From the NCBI GenBank assembly GCA_013306675.1, contig JABLUY010000076.1, forward strand, positions 117,162-140,816: DNA of 23,655 bases. The letters are read 5' to 3'. Below, in pieces: positions 15,046 to 23,293 of the stretch. The position numbers were made by a program, and so were the translations under genes. Under the pieces are notes generated by a model. That model was not told the DNA's origin and made no database searches. It worked only from the letters and a program-made list of their open reading frames with translations. This DNA comes from Thraustochytrium sp. TN22. Its lineage: Eukaryota > Sar > Bigyra > Thraustochytrida > Thraustochytriidae. How positions within the stretch are numbered: position 1 is the stretch's first letter; each line of letters begins with the position of its first letter.

Positions 15046-15867
15046 ATGGCAGACGGAGAGCACAGTCATGAGCACGAGCACGGGCATGGCGGCCACAGCC
15101 ACGAGCACGGGCATGGCGGCCATAGCCACGAGCACGGCCACAGCCACGGCCACGGGCATGGGCATGGGCATGGGCACGGCCACAGCCACGGCGTGGACTT
15201 CGCAAGCATGACGCCGGAGGAGAGGAAGCGCATGTACGAGGAGCACAATGCAAAGTGGAACGACGTGGAGGTGGCCAAGAAAACCGAGGAGGTGCCGGAG
15301 TGGACGGCCATCATGAAGCAGGAGGACGAGTTCCTGCGCGGGCGCGACTGGTGGCCCAAGCCCGAGACGCCGAGTTTTCGGGTGCTGGACGTGGGTTGCG
15401 GGTCCGGCCGCATCACGGTCGGCTTTGCGCCGGTGCTGCTGCCCGGGTCCGCCGGCGTGGACCCTGGGCTCGGCATGTTGGAGCTGGCCAGGAAGAACGC
15501 CAAGGACGCTGGCATCCCGGAGGGCACGCTCGAGTTCTCACGCATTGAACCGGAGGAACACGGCGCGGACCTGGCGCGCTTCGCAGACGCCATGGACCTC
15601 GTCATCTGTTGCCTCGTGCTTCACCACGTGCCCGAGCCGGAGACGCTCGTGAAGCACATGGTGAACTCTCTCGCGCCGGGCGGCCGCATTTTCCTCGTTG
15701 AATTCGCCGAGGACTTGCCCTGGGACACGCTCAAGTCCTGGCTCGAGGCCCTCTCGCTCGGGGTGTCGTCGGTGGAGCATGTGCAGTTCGGCATGCCCTC
15801 CATGAATGGACAACCGCCGTACTCTCGCGCTGCCACCATGGTCATCGCCGAGCGTCCTCGCGAGTAG
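15046..15867 (+). CDS. Class I SAM-dependent methyltransferase with a 21-histidine N-terminal tail
   Basis: This 273-residue protein begins MADGEHSHEHEHGHGG and continues with HEHGHGGHS and (GH)n repeats to about residue 49. That stretch holds 21 histidines, a composition expected to bind Zn, Ni, Cu or Co. A short charged helix (MTPEERKRMYEEHNAKW) follows, then a UbiE/Methyltransf_11-like fold: motif I VLDVGCGSG (113-121) for SAM binding, the acidic strand-2 loop GVDPGLGMLELARKNA, motif post-II FADAMDLVICCLVLHHVPEP and APGGRIFLVEF. The substrate cannot be assigned. His tails of this kind occur in metal chaperones and in metal transporters, where they store or sense metal; fusion to a methyltransferase suggests metal-linked activity, which is inference. 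The ATG at 15046 was chosen because it opens directly into the tail; the frame is open slightly upstream without an ATG giving sensible sequence. No signal peptide is seen, so it is probably cytosolic. Confidence 0.8.
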   Translation: MADGEHSHEHEHGHGGHSHEHGHGGHSHEHGHSHGHGHGHGHGHGHSHGVDFASMTPEERKRMYEEHNAKWNDVEVAKKTEEVPEWTAIMKQEDEFLRGRDWWPKPETPSFRVLDVGCGSGRITVGFAPVLLPGSAGVDPGLGMLELARKNAKDAGIPEGTLEFSRIEPEEHGADLARFADAMDLVICCLVLHHVPEPETLVKHMVNSLAPGGRIFLVEFAEDLPWDTLKSWLEALSLGVSSVEHVQFGMPSMNGQPPYSRAATMVIAERPRE

Positions 15868-15981
15868 TCGTGCCGAAGCACCATTTTTTCTGCCACCGCT
15901 TCTTTTAAAGCTCTACCCCGGCAGCATCGTATCCCACCCCGCGCAACTTTCCGAAGCAAGTGTGGTACCCGACAACCACTG

Positions 15982-16001
15982 CTAGCTAGCTAGCTAGCTA
16001 G
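15982..16001. repeat. (CTAG)5 tract
   Basis: Five perfect copies of CTAG lie about 290 bp upstream of the PIG-N start codon. Confidence 0.95.
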
Positions 16002-16154
16002 ACAAAAGTCGAACCAAGGTCACCTTTCCAGTGCATGATTGGCTTGCAGTTGCGAATCTTGGGAGTTAATTAACATCTGCAAAACCTTGCGCAATTGCTT
16101 GGCACGAAGTCGACACGTCGCTAGTAGGCTCTTTCTTGCTGATGAGCGGGCGAG

Positions 16155-16238
16155 GTAATCCAGGGAACACTGGCAGCGGTCGCATCTCCCGTTGCATGTA
16201 TCACTCACTCACTGACACTCACTCATCATCCCTGGCAG
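16155..16238 (+). other. Possible 5'-UTR intron of PIG-N (84 nt)
   Basis: The donor is GAG|GTAATC, with the intron starting at 16155. The acceptor CATCCCTGGCAG ends at 16238. A branch-point-like CACTGAC lies about 25 nt before the acceptor. All three parts are well placed for a short intron. The removed sequence lies before the PIG-N start codon, so the protein would not change. It is unproven without RNA data. Confidence 0.35.
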
Positions 16239-16294
16239 CGCTCGTCCGCCGCCGCAAGCGCTGGGGCGGTGGGAGAGGGGCTAGAGCGGCGAGG

Positions 16295-19183
16295 ATGGAG
16301 CGCAACTGGCTGCTGCTGTTGTGCTTCGTGTTCCACGTGTGCTACTTCTTCAGCATCTTCGACATCTACTTCAGGTCGCCCATCGACCCGGACATCGCGG
16401 CGGTGGCGGTGGACGTGGAGGACGTGGCGCCCGCGAAGCGGCTGGTGCTCTTCGTGGCGGACGGCCTGCGAGCGGACACGTGCTTCAGGTTTGTGGGGCG
16501 CGACGCCAGGTACCATGACGCGAGCAAGGCGCGCGGCGCGAGCGACGCGCGCGAGACGCACTACGAGGCGGACGCGGTGACCTGGGGCGCGCAGCGAACC
16601 TCGTTCCTGCGCGAGATGATGGAGCGAGAGGGCCGCTGGGGCATCTCGCACACGCGCGTGCCGACGGAGTCGCGGCCGGGCCACGTGGCGGTGATCGCCG
16701 GCTTCTACGAGGACGTGAGCGCGGTGACGCGCGGGTGGCAGGACAACCCGGTGGACTTCGACCACGTCTTCAACCAGAGCCGGCGAACGTGGCTCTGGGG
16801 CAGCCCAGACATCACGCGCATGTTTGCCAAGCGGCACGAGCACGTGACGGACTGGTTCTACTCGCCCGAGGAGGAGGACTTTGCGGCCAAAGACCTGACC
16901 ATGCTGGATACCTGGGTCTTCGACAAGGCGAGCGAGCTGCTGCGCGAGGCGCAGTCCAACGCGACGCTGCGCGCCATGGTGCACGAGGACCGCGTGATCT
17001 TCTTCTTGCACCTGCTCGGGCTCGATTCGAACGGGCACGCGCACCGCCCGCACGCGCCCGAGTACTACCAGAACATGGCCTTCGTCGACAAGGGCGTGCG
17101 CGCGATCCACGCGCTTTTCGAGGAGCACTTTCAGGACAACGCCACGGCCTACGTCTTCACGTCGGACCACGGCATGGGCGACGCCGGCGCGCACGGCGAC
17201 GGCCACCCGACCAACACGCGCACGCCGCTCGTGGCCTGGGGCGCCGGCGTGCGGCCGCCGGCGCGCGTGGCGCCCGGCGCGGCCGCCGACCCGCGCGACG
17301 GAATCAACACGGGATTCTCTGCGGACCAGGAAAGGCGCTTCTCCTACCTGTGGGGCCTCGATCATCTCGAGCGCCACGACGTGGAGCAGGCCGACCTCGC
17401 GCCGCTGCTCGCCTCGCTCATCGGCGTGCCAGTGCCGGTGAACTCGGTGGGCCGTCTGCCGGCGTCCTTTTTGGAGCCCGGTCGCTACAACGCCAAGGCG
17501 CTCACGCGCAACGCGCGCCAGCTGCTGGCACAGGTCGGCCACAAGGAGCACGCGCGCCGCGCTCGCCAGATCCACTTTCTGCCCTTCGCGCCCACGGAGG
17601 AGGCGCGCGCCGCGCTGCGCCGCGCCGAGGACGCCATCGCGGCGGGCGACTTCGAGACCGCCGCCGCGGCCAGCCGCGCGTCCATGGCCGTCTCCATCGA
17701 CGCGCTGCGCTACTACCAAATCTACGACCGTCCGTACCTGGCGAGCATCATCGTCGCAGGCTACCTCGGGTGGGTCCTGCTGCTCGCCGCGGAGCTCACG
17801 CTGCCAGACACCAGCGCGGACCCAGCCTGGACGCCGGCCTCGGTGCTGGTGATCGCGGTCTCCGCGCTCCTCTTGGCCGCACAGGTCATCGAAGAGAGTC
17901 CGCTCATGTACCACGTCTACCTGGCGTTCCCTGCCTACTTCTGGGCCTCGGTGCTGCGCCGGACGCCCGTTTGGCGCCACTGGTGGGCGGCGCTGCGCGC
18001 GCACCCGGCCGAGGGCGCCAAGCTGCTGGTGTACGTGGCCGGCACGCAGATCATCGTTGCGGGCTACACCTATCGCAACGTGTACATTGTGCTCTTTTTG
18101 GCGCTCGCGCTCTGGCCGGCCTCCGTACCGGCGCTCTGGAACGCCGAGGTTGTGCGCTACGAGTCGCACACCGGTCAGCTGAAGGCCCGCTCCGGCCTGG
18201 CGCTGCGCGCGTCCTGGGCGCTCAGCTGCGCGCTCCTCGGCGCCTGCACGCTCATCCCGCTCGACCTGCACGATCAGCCGCTCATGCTGCTGTCCGGCGG
18301 TCTGCTCATGGCCGGCCTGCTCTTCGTGCTCTTCCGCGGCGACCTCGATGGGTTCACGCCGCAGCGCGTCGCGCAGGTCTCCCTCATTCTGCTCGCCACG
18401 GCGCTCTCGCTCACCACCGACATGAGTCTGCGCCACAAGAACGGCTTGCCGCTCGTCAACCAGGCGCTCACCTGGGTCTCGCTCGTCGTCTCGCCCGTGC
18501 TCTGCCGCTTCTCCTCGCGCACGCCCTACAAGCGCTATCTGTCCATCTTTGCCGGCCTCGCCACGCCCTACTGCCTGCTCAGCGTCAACTTTGAGGTGCT
18601 CTTTTACGTCGCGCTCGGCTTTACGCTCATGCAGTGGCTCGTGCTGGAGCGCGCCATCTTCTACGCGCGCAAGCAGGACCGCGCGCCGCCCGTGGCGCCG
18701 GCCTCCGTCGCCGTCGACGATGTGCGCGCCGCCTTCATGTTCCTCTGCTTCGTGCACATTGCCTTCTTCGGCACCGGCAACATTGCCTCCATGAGTTCTT
18801 TCGAGATCAGCTCCTCCTTCCGCTTTACCACCGTCTTTTCGCCCTTTCTCATGGGTGGCCTGCTCGTCCTCAAGCTCCTCGTGCCCTACACGCTTGTCAC
18901 CTCGCTCGTCGCCATAGTCTCTGGCGAGCGCCGCGGCGCCGGCGTCTCTGGTCTCTCCCCGCACCGCCTCTTCTTCCTCGTCCTCGCGCTCTGCGACCTC
19001 CTCGCCGTCCACCTCTTCTTTTACGTTCGCGACGAAGGCTCCTGGCTCCAGATCGGCAACTCCATCTCTCAGTATGGCTTCGTCAACTGCCAGCTCATCT
19101 TCATCCCGCTCCTCTTTGCCCTCGCCTCCGTGTTTTTGCAGGGCATCTCCACCGAGCTCCCATCCCAGGCCAAGGCTAGCTGA
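16295..19183 (+). CDS. PIGN: GPI ethanolamine phosphate transferase 1 (PIG-N/Mcd4)
   Basis: This 962-residue ER membrane enzyme is close in length to human PIG-N and yeast Mcd4. It adds ethanolamine phosphate to the first mannose of the GPI anchor precursor. A signal anchor starts the protein (MERNWLLLLCFVFHVCYFF). The lumenal alkaline-phosphatase-fold domain (about 45-420) holds the catalytic set: Asp56 in LFVADGLRADT, the probable nucleophile Thr124 in RVPTESRPGH, Asp244 and His248 in LLGLDSNGH, Asp291/His292 in TSDHGMGD, and His304 in GDGHPTNTRTP. The PigN domain (about 480-955) follows, with many hydrophobic helices. The ATG at 16295 gives the signal anchor directly; the open frame before it has no convincing start. 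A frame running antisense through the whole gene is an effect of GC-rich codon use. The C-terminal residues QAKAS show no clear KKXX signal. Confidence 0.95.
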   Translation: MERNWLLLLCFVFHVCYFFSIFDIYFRSPIDPDIAAVAVDVEDVAPAKRLVLFVADGLRADTCFRFVGRDARYHDASKARGASDARETHYEADAVTWGAQRTSFLREMMEREGRWGISHTRVPTESRPGHVAVIAGFYEDVSAVTRGWQDNPVDFDHVFNQSRRTWLWGSPDITRMFAKRHEHVTDWFYSPEEEDFAAKDLTMLDTWVFDKASELLREAQSNATLRAMVHEDRVIFFLHLLGLDSNGHAHRPHAPEYYQNMAFVDKGVRAIHALFEEHFQDNATAYVFTSDHGMGDAGAHGDGHPTNTRTPLVAWGAGVRPPARVAPGAAADPRDGINTGFSADQERRFSYLWGLDHLERHDVEQADLAPLLASLIGVPVPVNSVGRLPASFLEPGRYNAKALTRNARQLLAQVGHKEHARRARQIHFLPFAPTEEARAALRRAEDAIAAGDFETAAAASRASMAVSIDALRYYQIYDRPYLASIIVAGYLGWVLLLAAELTLPDTSADPAWTPASVLVIAVSALLLAAQVIEESPLMYHVYLAFPAYFWASVLRRTPVWRHWWAALRAHPAEGAKLLVYVAGTQIIVAGYTYRNVYIVLFLALALWPASVPALWNAEVVRYESHTGQLKARSGLALRASWALSCALLGACTLIPLDLHDQPLMLLSGGLLMAGLLFVLFRGDLDGFTPQRVAQVSLILLATALSLTTDMSLRHKNGLPLVNQALTWVSLVVSPVLCRFSSRTPYKRYLSIFAGLATPYCLLSVNFEVLFYVALGFTLMQWLVLERAIFYARKQDRAPPVAPASVAVDDVRAAFMFLCFVHIAFFGTGNIASMSSFEISSSFRFTTVFSPFLMGGLLVLKLLVPYTLVTSLVAIVSGERRGAGVSGLSPHRLFFLVLALCDLLAVHLFFYVRDEGSWLQIGNSISQYGFVNCQLIFIPLLFALASVFLQGISTELPSQAKAS

Positions 19184-19933
19184 TGGATGACCACAGATGA
19201 CTGCAGAGCCACGCGACCCCGCACGTTCGCAAGAATCGACACACTTGATGGATGGAGAGAGCCATGGCCCGCACTTTGTCAGCGCCGTCGTCCATCGCTC
19301 GTGAACCTGAACCAAGATAACTAAGCTGTAAGGAATAGCTCGGTGCCAGTGGGAGGTGGTACCATGGCACCACCGCACGCACCTCGCACCCGTACAATCC
19401 CACGTCTACGCAGCGTGAGCGCTGCCCAAGACGAGACCAAGCCAAGGTGGATGACGCGCACACACGTGTCAGACGCCGGAGCAGTGCGCCCACGGGGTGG
19501 GTGGTCGTGGACGGATCTGATGTCAATACACACACGCACGAAGCTCTTTCTCGTCTTGGTCTCGAAAGCTCATCGCTCGAGGCGTCGCCCAACAAGGAAA
19601 CTCTTCAGAGAAACTGTGCTCGTCACGCCGGTGTGACGAAGAAGGGGCCCATTTTGCTGCCGGAAGGGCACCAAACGGCGGCGTCGGAGCTCGCGGCGAC
19701 GCGGCGGCAAACTACTTTCTGCCGGACTCGCGCTGCGGCGGAGCGCGCGGCGGCGGCGGACTCGGGGGCCGCGGCGCAGCGGGGCGCTGCGCGTGCGAGC
19801 CGCTCGGTCGCCAGGCCCGCTCCGGGCGGGCGGCGGTCGCGGGCCGGATCCTGGGCCTGGCTACGGCCACGACGAGCAGCAGCGGCAGCGGCAGCAGGAG
19901 CAGGAGCAGGCGGCAGGACAAAAGGGGCCCAAC
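19184..19933. promoter_or_regulatory. 750 bp gap: PIG-N 3' end and phosphatase promoter/leader
   Basis: No gene is visible here. Open frames on both strands encode unrecognisable products; one plus-strand frame runs into the phosphatase frame or its shadow. A near-perfect 20-bp palindrome lies at 19355-19374 (GGTGGTACCATGGCACCACC), mismatched at one symmetric position pair. The last 60 bp before the phosphatase start are rich in CAG/GCAGCGGCAG-type repeats. I see no AATAAA for PIG-N. Confidence 0.45.
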
Positions 19934-20848
19934 ATGGGCGGCGGCCTCGTGGAGGAGGCGCTGGAGAAGGTGAAGAAGGGGGAGTTCCTGGAGGAGAATG
20001 TGCTGCGCAAGATCTGCGAGATCGTCAAGAGCATCCTCCTGGAGGAGAGCAACGTGGTGCCGGTGACGGCGCCCGTGACCATCTGCGGCGACGTGCACGG
20101 GCAGTTCTACGACGTGCTGGAGATGTTCTCAACGGCCGGGTTCCCGCCGGAGACCAAGTTCATCTTCCTGGGCGACTACGTGGATCGCGGACACCACTCG
20201 GTGGAGACGTTCCAGCTGCTGCTCTGCCTCAAGGCGCGCTGGCCGGAGCACGTGTATTTGCTGCGCGGCAACCATGAGTCGCGCCAGATTACGCAGGTGT
20301 ATGGCTTCTATGACGAGTGCATCCGCAAGTATGGCCACGCCAACGCGTGGAAGTACTCGGTCGAGGTCTTTGACTACCTTTGCCTGGCCGCCTTGGTGGA
20401 CGGACGAGTGCTGGCGACGCACGGCGGCCTCAGCCCGGACCTGCGCACGATTGACCAGATCCGCACGCTGGACCGCCTGCAGGAGATTCCTCAGCGCGGT
20501 GCCTTTTGCGACCTCATGTGGTCCGATCCCGAGGACAACATCGACGGCTGGTGCGTGAGCCCGCGCGGGGCTGGCTTCCTCTTTGGTGAGGCACCCACCA
20601 AGCAATTCAACCACATCAACTCGCTCGAGCTCATCGCACGCGCGCACCAGCTCCAGCAGAGCGGCTTTGACTACAAGTTCGGCAGCATCCTTGTCACGGT
20701 GTGGAGCGCGCCCAACTACTGTTACCGCTGCGGCAACATTGCCGCCATCCTCTGCCTCGACGAGAACCTGCAGCGCGAGTTCAAGATCTTTCGCGAGCGG
20801 GCTGGCGACTCGGACCAGATGATGCCCATGCCGTCCTACTTTATGTAA
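19934..20848 (+). CDS. PP2A-like Ser/Thr phosphatase catalytic subunit (PP4/PP6/PPG1 group)
   Basis: This 304-residue protein matches the usual PP4 and PP6 length (about 305). All PPP-family metal and catalytic motifs are intact: GDVHG (52-56), GDYVDRG (80-86), GNHE (112-115), HGGLSP (163-168), RAHQL (236-240) and [11 protein letters not shown] (258-268). The [14 protein letters not shown] block and YCYRCGN place it in the PP2A-like group, and the length argues for PP4 or PP6 over PP2A. Some features resemble PP4 ([16 protein letters not shown]), others PP6 or yeast PPG1, so I do not choose a symbol. Family members act in DNA-damage, cell-cycle or trafficking control with separate regulatory subunits. 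The protein ends SYFM, where PP2A, PP4 and PP6 end in YFL. The ATG at 19934 gives the family-length N-terminus; the upstream open frame has no ATG. Confidence 0.92.
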   Translation: MGGGLVEEALEKVKKGEFLEENVLRKICEIVKSILLEESNVVPVTAPVTICGDVHGQFYDVLEMFSTAGFPPETKFIFLGDYVDRGHHSVETFQLLLCLKARWPEHVYLLRGNHESRQITQVYGFYDECIRKYGHANAWKYSVEVFDYLCLAALVDGRVLATHGGLSPDLRTIDQIRTLDRLQEIPQRGAFCDLMWSDPEDNIDGWCVSPRGAGFLFGEAPTKQFNHINSLELIARAHQLQQSGFDYKFGSILVTVWSAPNYCYRCGNIAAILCLDENLQREFKIFRERAGDSDQMMPMPSYFM

Positions 20849-20861
20849 GGTAAAACGTACG

Positions 20862-20867
20862 AATAAA
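20862..20867 (+). terminator. AATAAA polyadenylation signal of the phosphatase gene
   Basis: A canonical AATAAA hexamer starts 14 bp after the TAA stop. This implies a very short 3' UTR and supports the TAA at 20846-20848 as the real end of the coding region. Confidence 0.6.
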
Positions 20868-20916
20868 GTCAAGAAGAGTGAGCCAAGAGCTAACCCCGGC
20901 TCCACCCCACCCCCGG

Positions 20917-20942
20917 CTAGCTAGCTAGCTCTAGCTAGCTAG
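20917..20942. repeat. (CTAG)n tract between convergent genes
   Basis: Two CTAG runs are joined by CTCTAG. This tract lies between two gene ends rather than upstream of a start. Confidence 0.9.
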
Positions 20943-21175
20943 AGCTTGCTTGCTTGCTTGATCCTAGAAGCTAAATTCACGTGTGTGCTTTTCCTCTCTC
21001 TTAAGTTTGTGTCAGCGCTCAAGCGCAGCGATCTTGAAGCTCTGATGCTTTGGCCGGCTGGACGACCGCCCAGCCGCTCCAGCTCGCAGCACAATTTGCC
21101 ACGTTGTTGCAGCCCTCGGTGCCAAGAACTGCCGATTTTGTCAGCATGAGACTCTCTGACTGAATCTCTTCATCT

Positions 21176-23293
21176 TCAGGCCTGCATCCACAGCAAAAGG
21201 AGCGCCGCGGCCATGCCCGGGCCAATAGCAGCGGTTGTCCCTGGCCGTTGCCGCCGTGAGGCCGCAGAGACAATGTCAAAGGGATAAAAGACGTCGGCTG
21301 GGATGGCCGGGATGATGGGCGGCACATCCGGCTTGTACGCAAAGAGGTCCTCCTTCGTGAGCTCGTGCTCGATAAAGGTCACGGTATGCGAGAAGGTAAA
21401 GGTCTGCGTTGCGTTCGCCTCGGGCAGCTTGCGCCACTTCCAGTCCGACTGGCCCACGACGGCGCGCGCGCTCAGGACCATGGGCTGCGGGTTTTGCAGC
21501 TCGCCCGACTTGGTCCACAACACCTCGATGTCGACGCGGTCAATCATGTTCTGGCACGTGAGCGAGCCGGCCACTGGTGACTGCGCCGTCTGCAGGAGGT
21601 GCGAGGTCTCCACATGTAGCTTGACCCACTCCCAGGCATGCCACGGGTTGGCATTGCCGTAGATGCCGACGCGGTTGGCACCCAGGTCGAAGATGGGCGC
21701 GGCCTGCCGGTCGATGCACCAGGTGGTCATGTCCACAAAGTCCTCGTACGAGAGCGTCACGGTGCAGCTCGAGGCCGCGTCCACGCCAAAGAGGACCGGC
21801 GTGGACGCCGTGGTCTCATCCACGATCACGTCGTACCAAGACTCCACGCCGCCCGAAAGAGCAAAACACTCGCCGCGCGGGCCGGCGGCCGCCATCATGC
21901 TCAGGCCATCCGCCAGATATGCAATGGCGACTTTTTCACTCTCCGTGTCAGCGTCCGTGGTCTGCAGAGTGCCCGCTTGCAGTGGCAGCCCCTGCACGTA
22001 GCCCGGGTAACCCGAGACCACACGTTCCGGCGCGTCCGTGGAAGCAATGGACTCCACGTTCGTAAAGGATACCGAAAAGGACTGCGCCAGCGTCGCGCCG
22101 CCCCACGCGTCCGCCGGAATGTCCGCCAGGGTCAGCTCGACATCCATGCTAGTGATGACGCCGTCCGAGTTGTGCGACACCAGGTAGCGGACGCCCACGA
22201 CGGCATTGCTGCACGTGCTCGTGGCGGCAGACCACGTCGTGGTCGGCACGCTGGTCACCTGCAAGGCGCGCCGCGTTGCGGCCTCGGACCACGCTGTCAC
22301 AGCGCCGCTTGTCAGCGACTTGCGCAGCAGCGACTGCACCGATACGCGCTCCCAGTTGGTCGACGGCGTGCTCAAAGTGGCCGTCGGCACCGTGCCCACA
22401 TAGAGCGCCACGCCGTAGAGCGAGGCGGAGAACGGGCCAAGCTCCTGCCCGCACACTGCTTCGAGGTTCTCCACCACGCGTACGCAGTCGTTCGCCTCTA
22501 CGTTCGTGCCGAACTGGACGAAGTTGTGCGCCTCGCAGCGGCCGTCCGGCCCGGCCGTCGGCAGGCTGAGCAGGCCACCCCACGCGTTGCGCAGCGCGTC
22601 CGTCTCCACGGCGGCCACCACATTGTCCCCTGGCAGGTAGGCGGAATCGCCGGTCTCGCTGTCGGTGCTCTCGCTTACCGCGAAAGAGTGCTCAGGACGA
22701 TACCTCTCGGCGTCCAGGACGGCGTAGTTGTTCACCAGGCTAGCCTGTGGCATGAAGAACTCGCCGTCGATCGGGTTGTTCTCCACCACGACGCAGAGCA
22801 GGCCCTCCAGCGCATCGTCGTCCTGTACCACGTACATGTTGTACTTCTCGTTGACCTGTTCCAGGGAGGTGGTCTCGGTGCACATCATCTTGTCGTCCGC
22901 GCTGCCGTCCGGCAGGCACTCGCCGACGGCCTGGAAGCGGGCCACGTCATCCGCCGTGCAGTCCGGGTCGCTGCAGCAGAACTCGTCGCACTGGCCCACG
23001 TGCAAGTTGCACGTCGCATGGCACTGAAACGCCGTGCACGTCTCGTTCGTCTGCGCCAGGTCCAGGCACTCGCAGCCGGCCGGCAGCGGCACGAACCCCT
23101 GCGCTGACTCCGCCAGCAGCGGCACCTCCGTCCACCTCACCTGCACTTGCTCCCTGCCCTCACCCAGCTCGTGCCTCGGGTTCGCGCACGCGTACTCGGC
23201 GGCCCTGCCCGCGCTCGCGGCCTGCTGTGCGCGCGCCGTCGCCGCTGCGGCCAGCGCCGCCGCCAGCGCGCTCAGCGCCGCGCGGGCTCGCAT
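21176..23293 (-). CDS. Tectonic family protein (ciliary transition zone)
   Basis: This 705-residue protein begins with a signal peptide (MRARAALSALAAALAAAATA, cleavage near RAQQ). A Cys-rich block follows at 74-126 with CNLHVGQCDEFCCSDPDC, matching the Tectonic pattern C.L....C...CC.D.DC. The rest has the DUF1619/Tectonic layout of two related beta-rich halves: YLPGDNVVAAVE, LLSLPTAGPDGRCEAHNFVQ and FGTNVEANDC in the first, YPGYVQGLPLQAGTL, GPRGEC and VLFGVDAASSC in the second. It ends with VFYPFDIV, then a short hydrophobic tail (MAAALLLLWMQA) that could be a membrane segment or GPI signal. Tectonics belong to the MKS/B9 complex that gates entry to the cilium; animals have three (TCTN1-3). 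I cannot tell which is closest. The ATG at 23293 opens directly into the signal peptide; 92 open codons upstream are Arg-rich and probably leader. Confidence 0.85.
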   Translation of the reverse strand: MRARAALSALAAALAAAATARAQQAASAGRAAEYACANPRHELGEGREQVQVRWTEVPLLAESAQGFVPLPAGCECLDLAQTNETCTAFQCHATCNLHVGQCDEFCCSDPDCTADDVARFQAVGECLPDGSADDKMMCTETTSLEQVNEKYNMYVVQDDDALEGLLCVVVENNPIDGEFFMPQASLVNNYAVLDAERYRPEHSFAVSESTDSETGDSAYLPGDNVVAAVETDALRNAWGGLLSLPTAGPDGRCEAHNFVQFGTNVEANDCVRVVENLEAVCGQELGPFSASLYGVALYVGTVPTATLSTPSTNWERVSVQSLLRKSLTSGAVTAWSEAATRRALQVTSVPTTTWSAATSTCSNAVVGVRYLVSHNSDGVITSMDVELTLADIPADAWGGATLAQSFSVSFTNVESIASTDAPERVVSGYPGYVQGLPLQAGTLQTTDADTESEKVAIAYLADGLSMMAAAGPRGECFALSGGVESWYDVIVDETTASTPVLFGVDAASSCTVTLSYEDFVDMTTWCIDRQAAPIFDLGANRVGIYGNANPWHAWEWVKLHVETSHLLQTAQSPVAGSLTCQNMIDRVDIEVLWTKSGELQNPQPMVLSARAVVGQSDWKWRKLPEANATQTFTFSHTVTFIEHELTKEDLFAYKPDVPPIIPAIPADVFYPFDIVSAASRRQRPGTTAAIGPGMAAALLLLWMQA

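Larger units (their letters stand above)
15868..16294. promoter_or_regulatory. Gap between the methyltransferase and PIG-N genes
   Basis: These 427 bp hold the methyltransferase 3' end and the PIG-N promoter and leader. A perfect (CTAG)5 tract lies at 15982-16001 and an AT-rich patch (GTTAATTAACATC) near 16065-16077. A TCACTCACTCACTGACACTC repeat runs over about 16201-16225. No AATAAA is seen. Confidence 0.45.
20849..21175. other. Convergent 3' gap between the phosphatase and Tectonic genes
   Basis: This 327 bp gap holds the phosphatase poly(A) signal, a (CTAG)n tract at 20917-20942 and a CTTGCTTGCTTGCTTG run just after it (about 20944-20960). It is AT-richer than the genes. No gene is seen. 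Confidence 0.5.

Noticed and set aside
16735-18594. A 619-codon plus-strand frame inside PIG-N
   Set aside because: It is an out-of-frame shadow with Arg/Ala/Pro-rich sequence and no recognisable domain.
16226-19378. A 1050-codon minus-strand open frame covering all of PIG-N, longer than PIG-N itself
   Set aside because: Its product is Arg/Glu/His/Val-rich without motifs. It mirrors the GC-rich codon use of PIG-N on the sense strand, where all catalytic motifs are intact.
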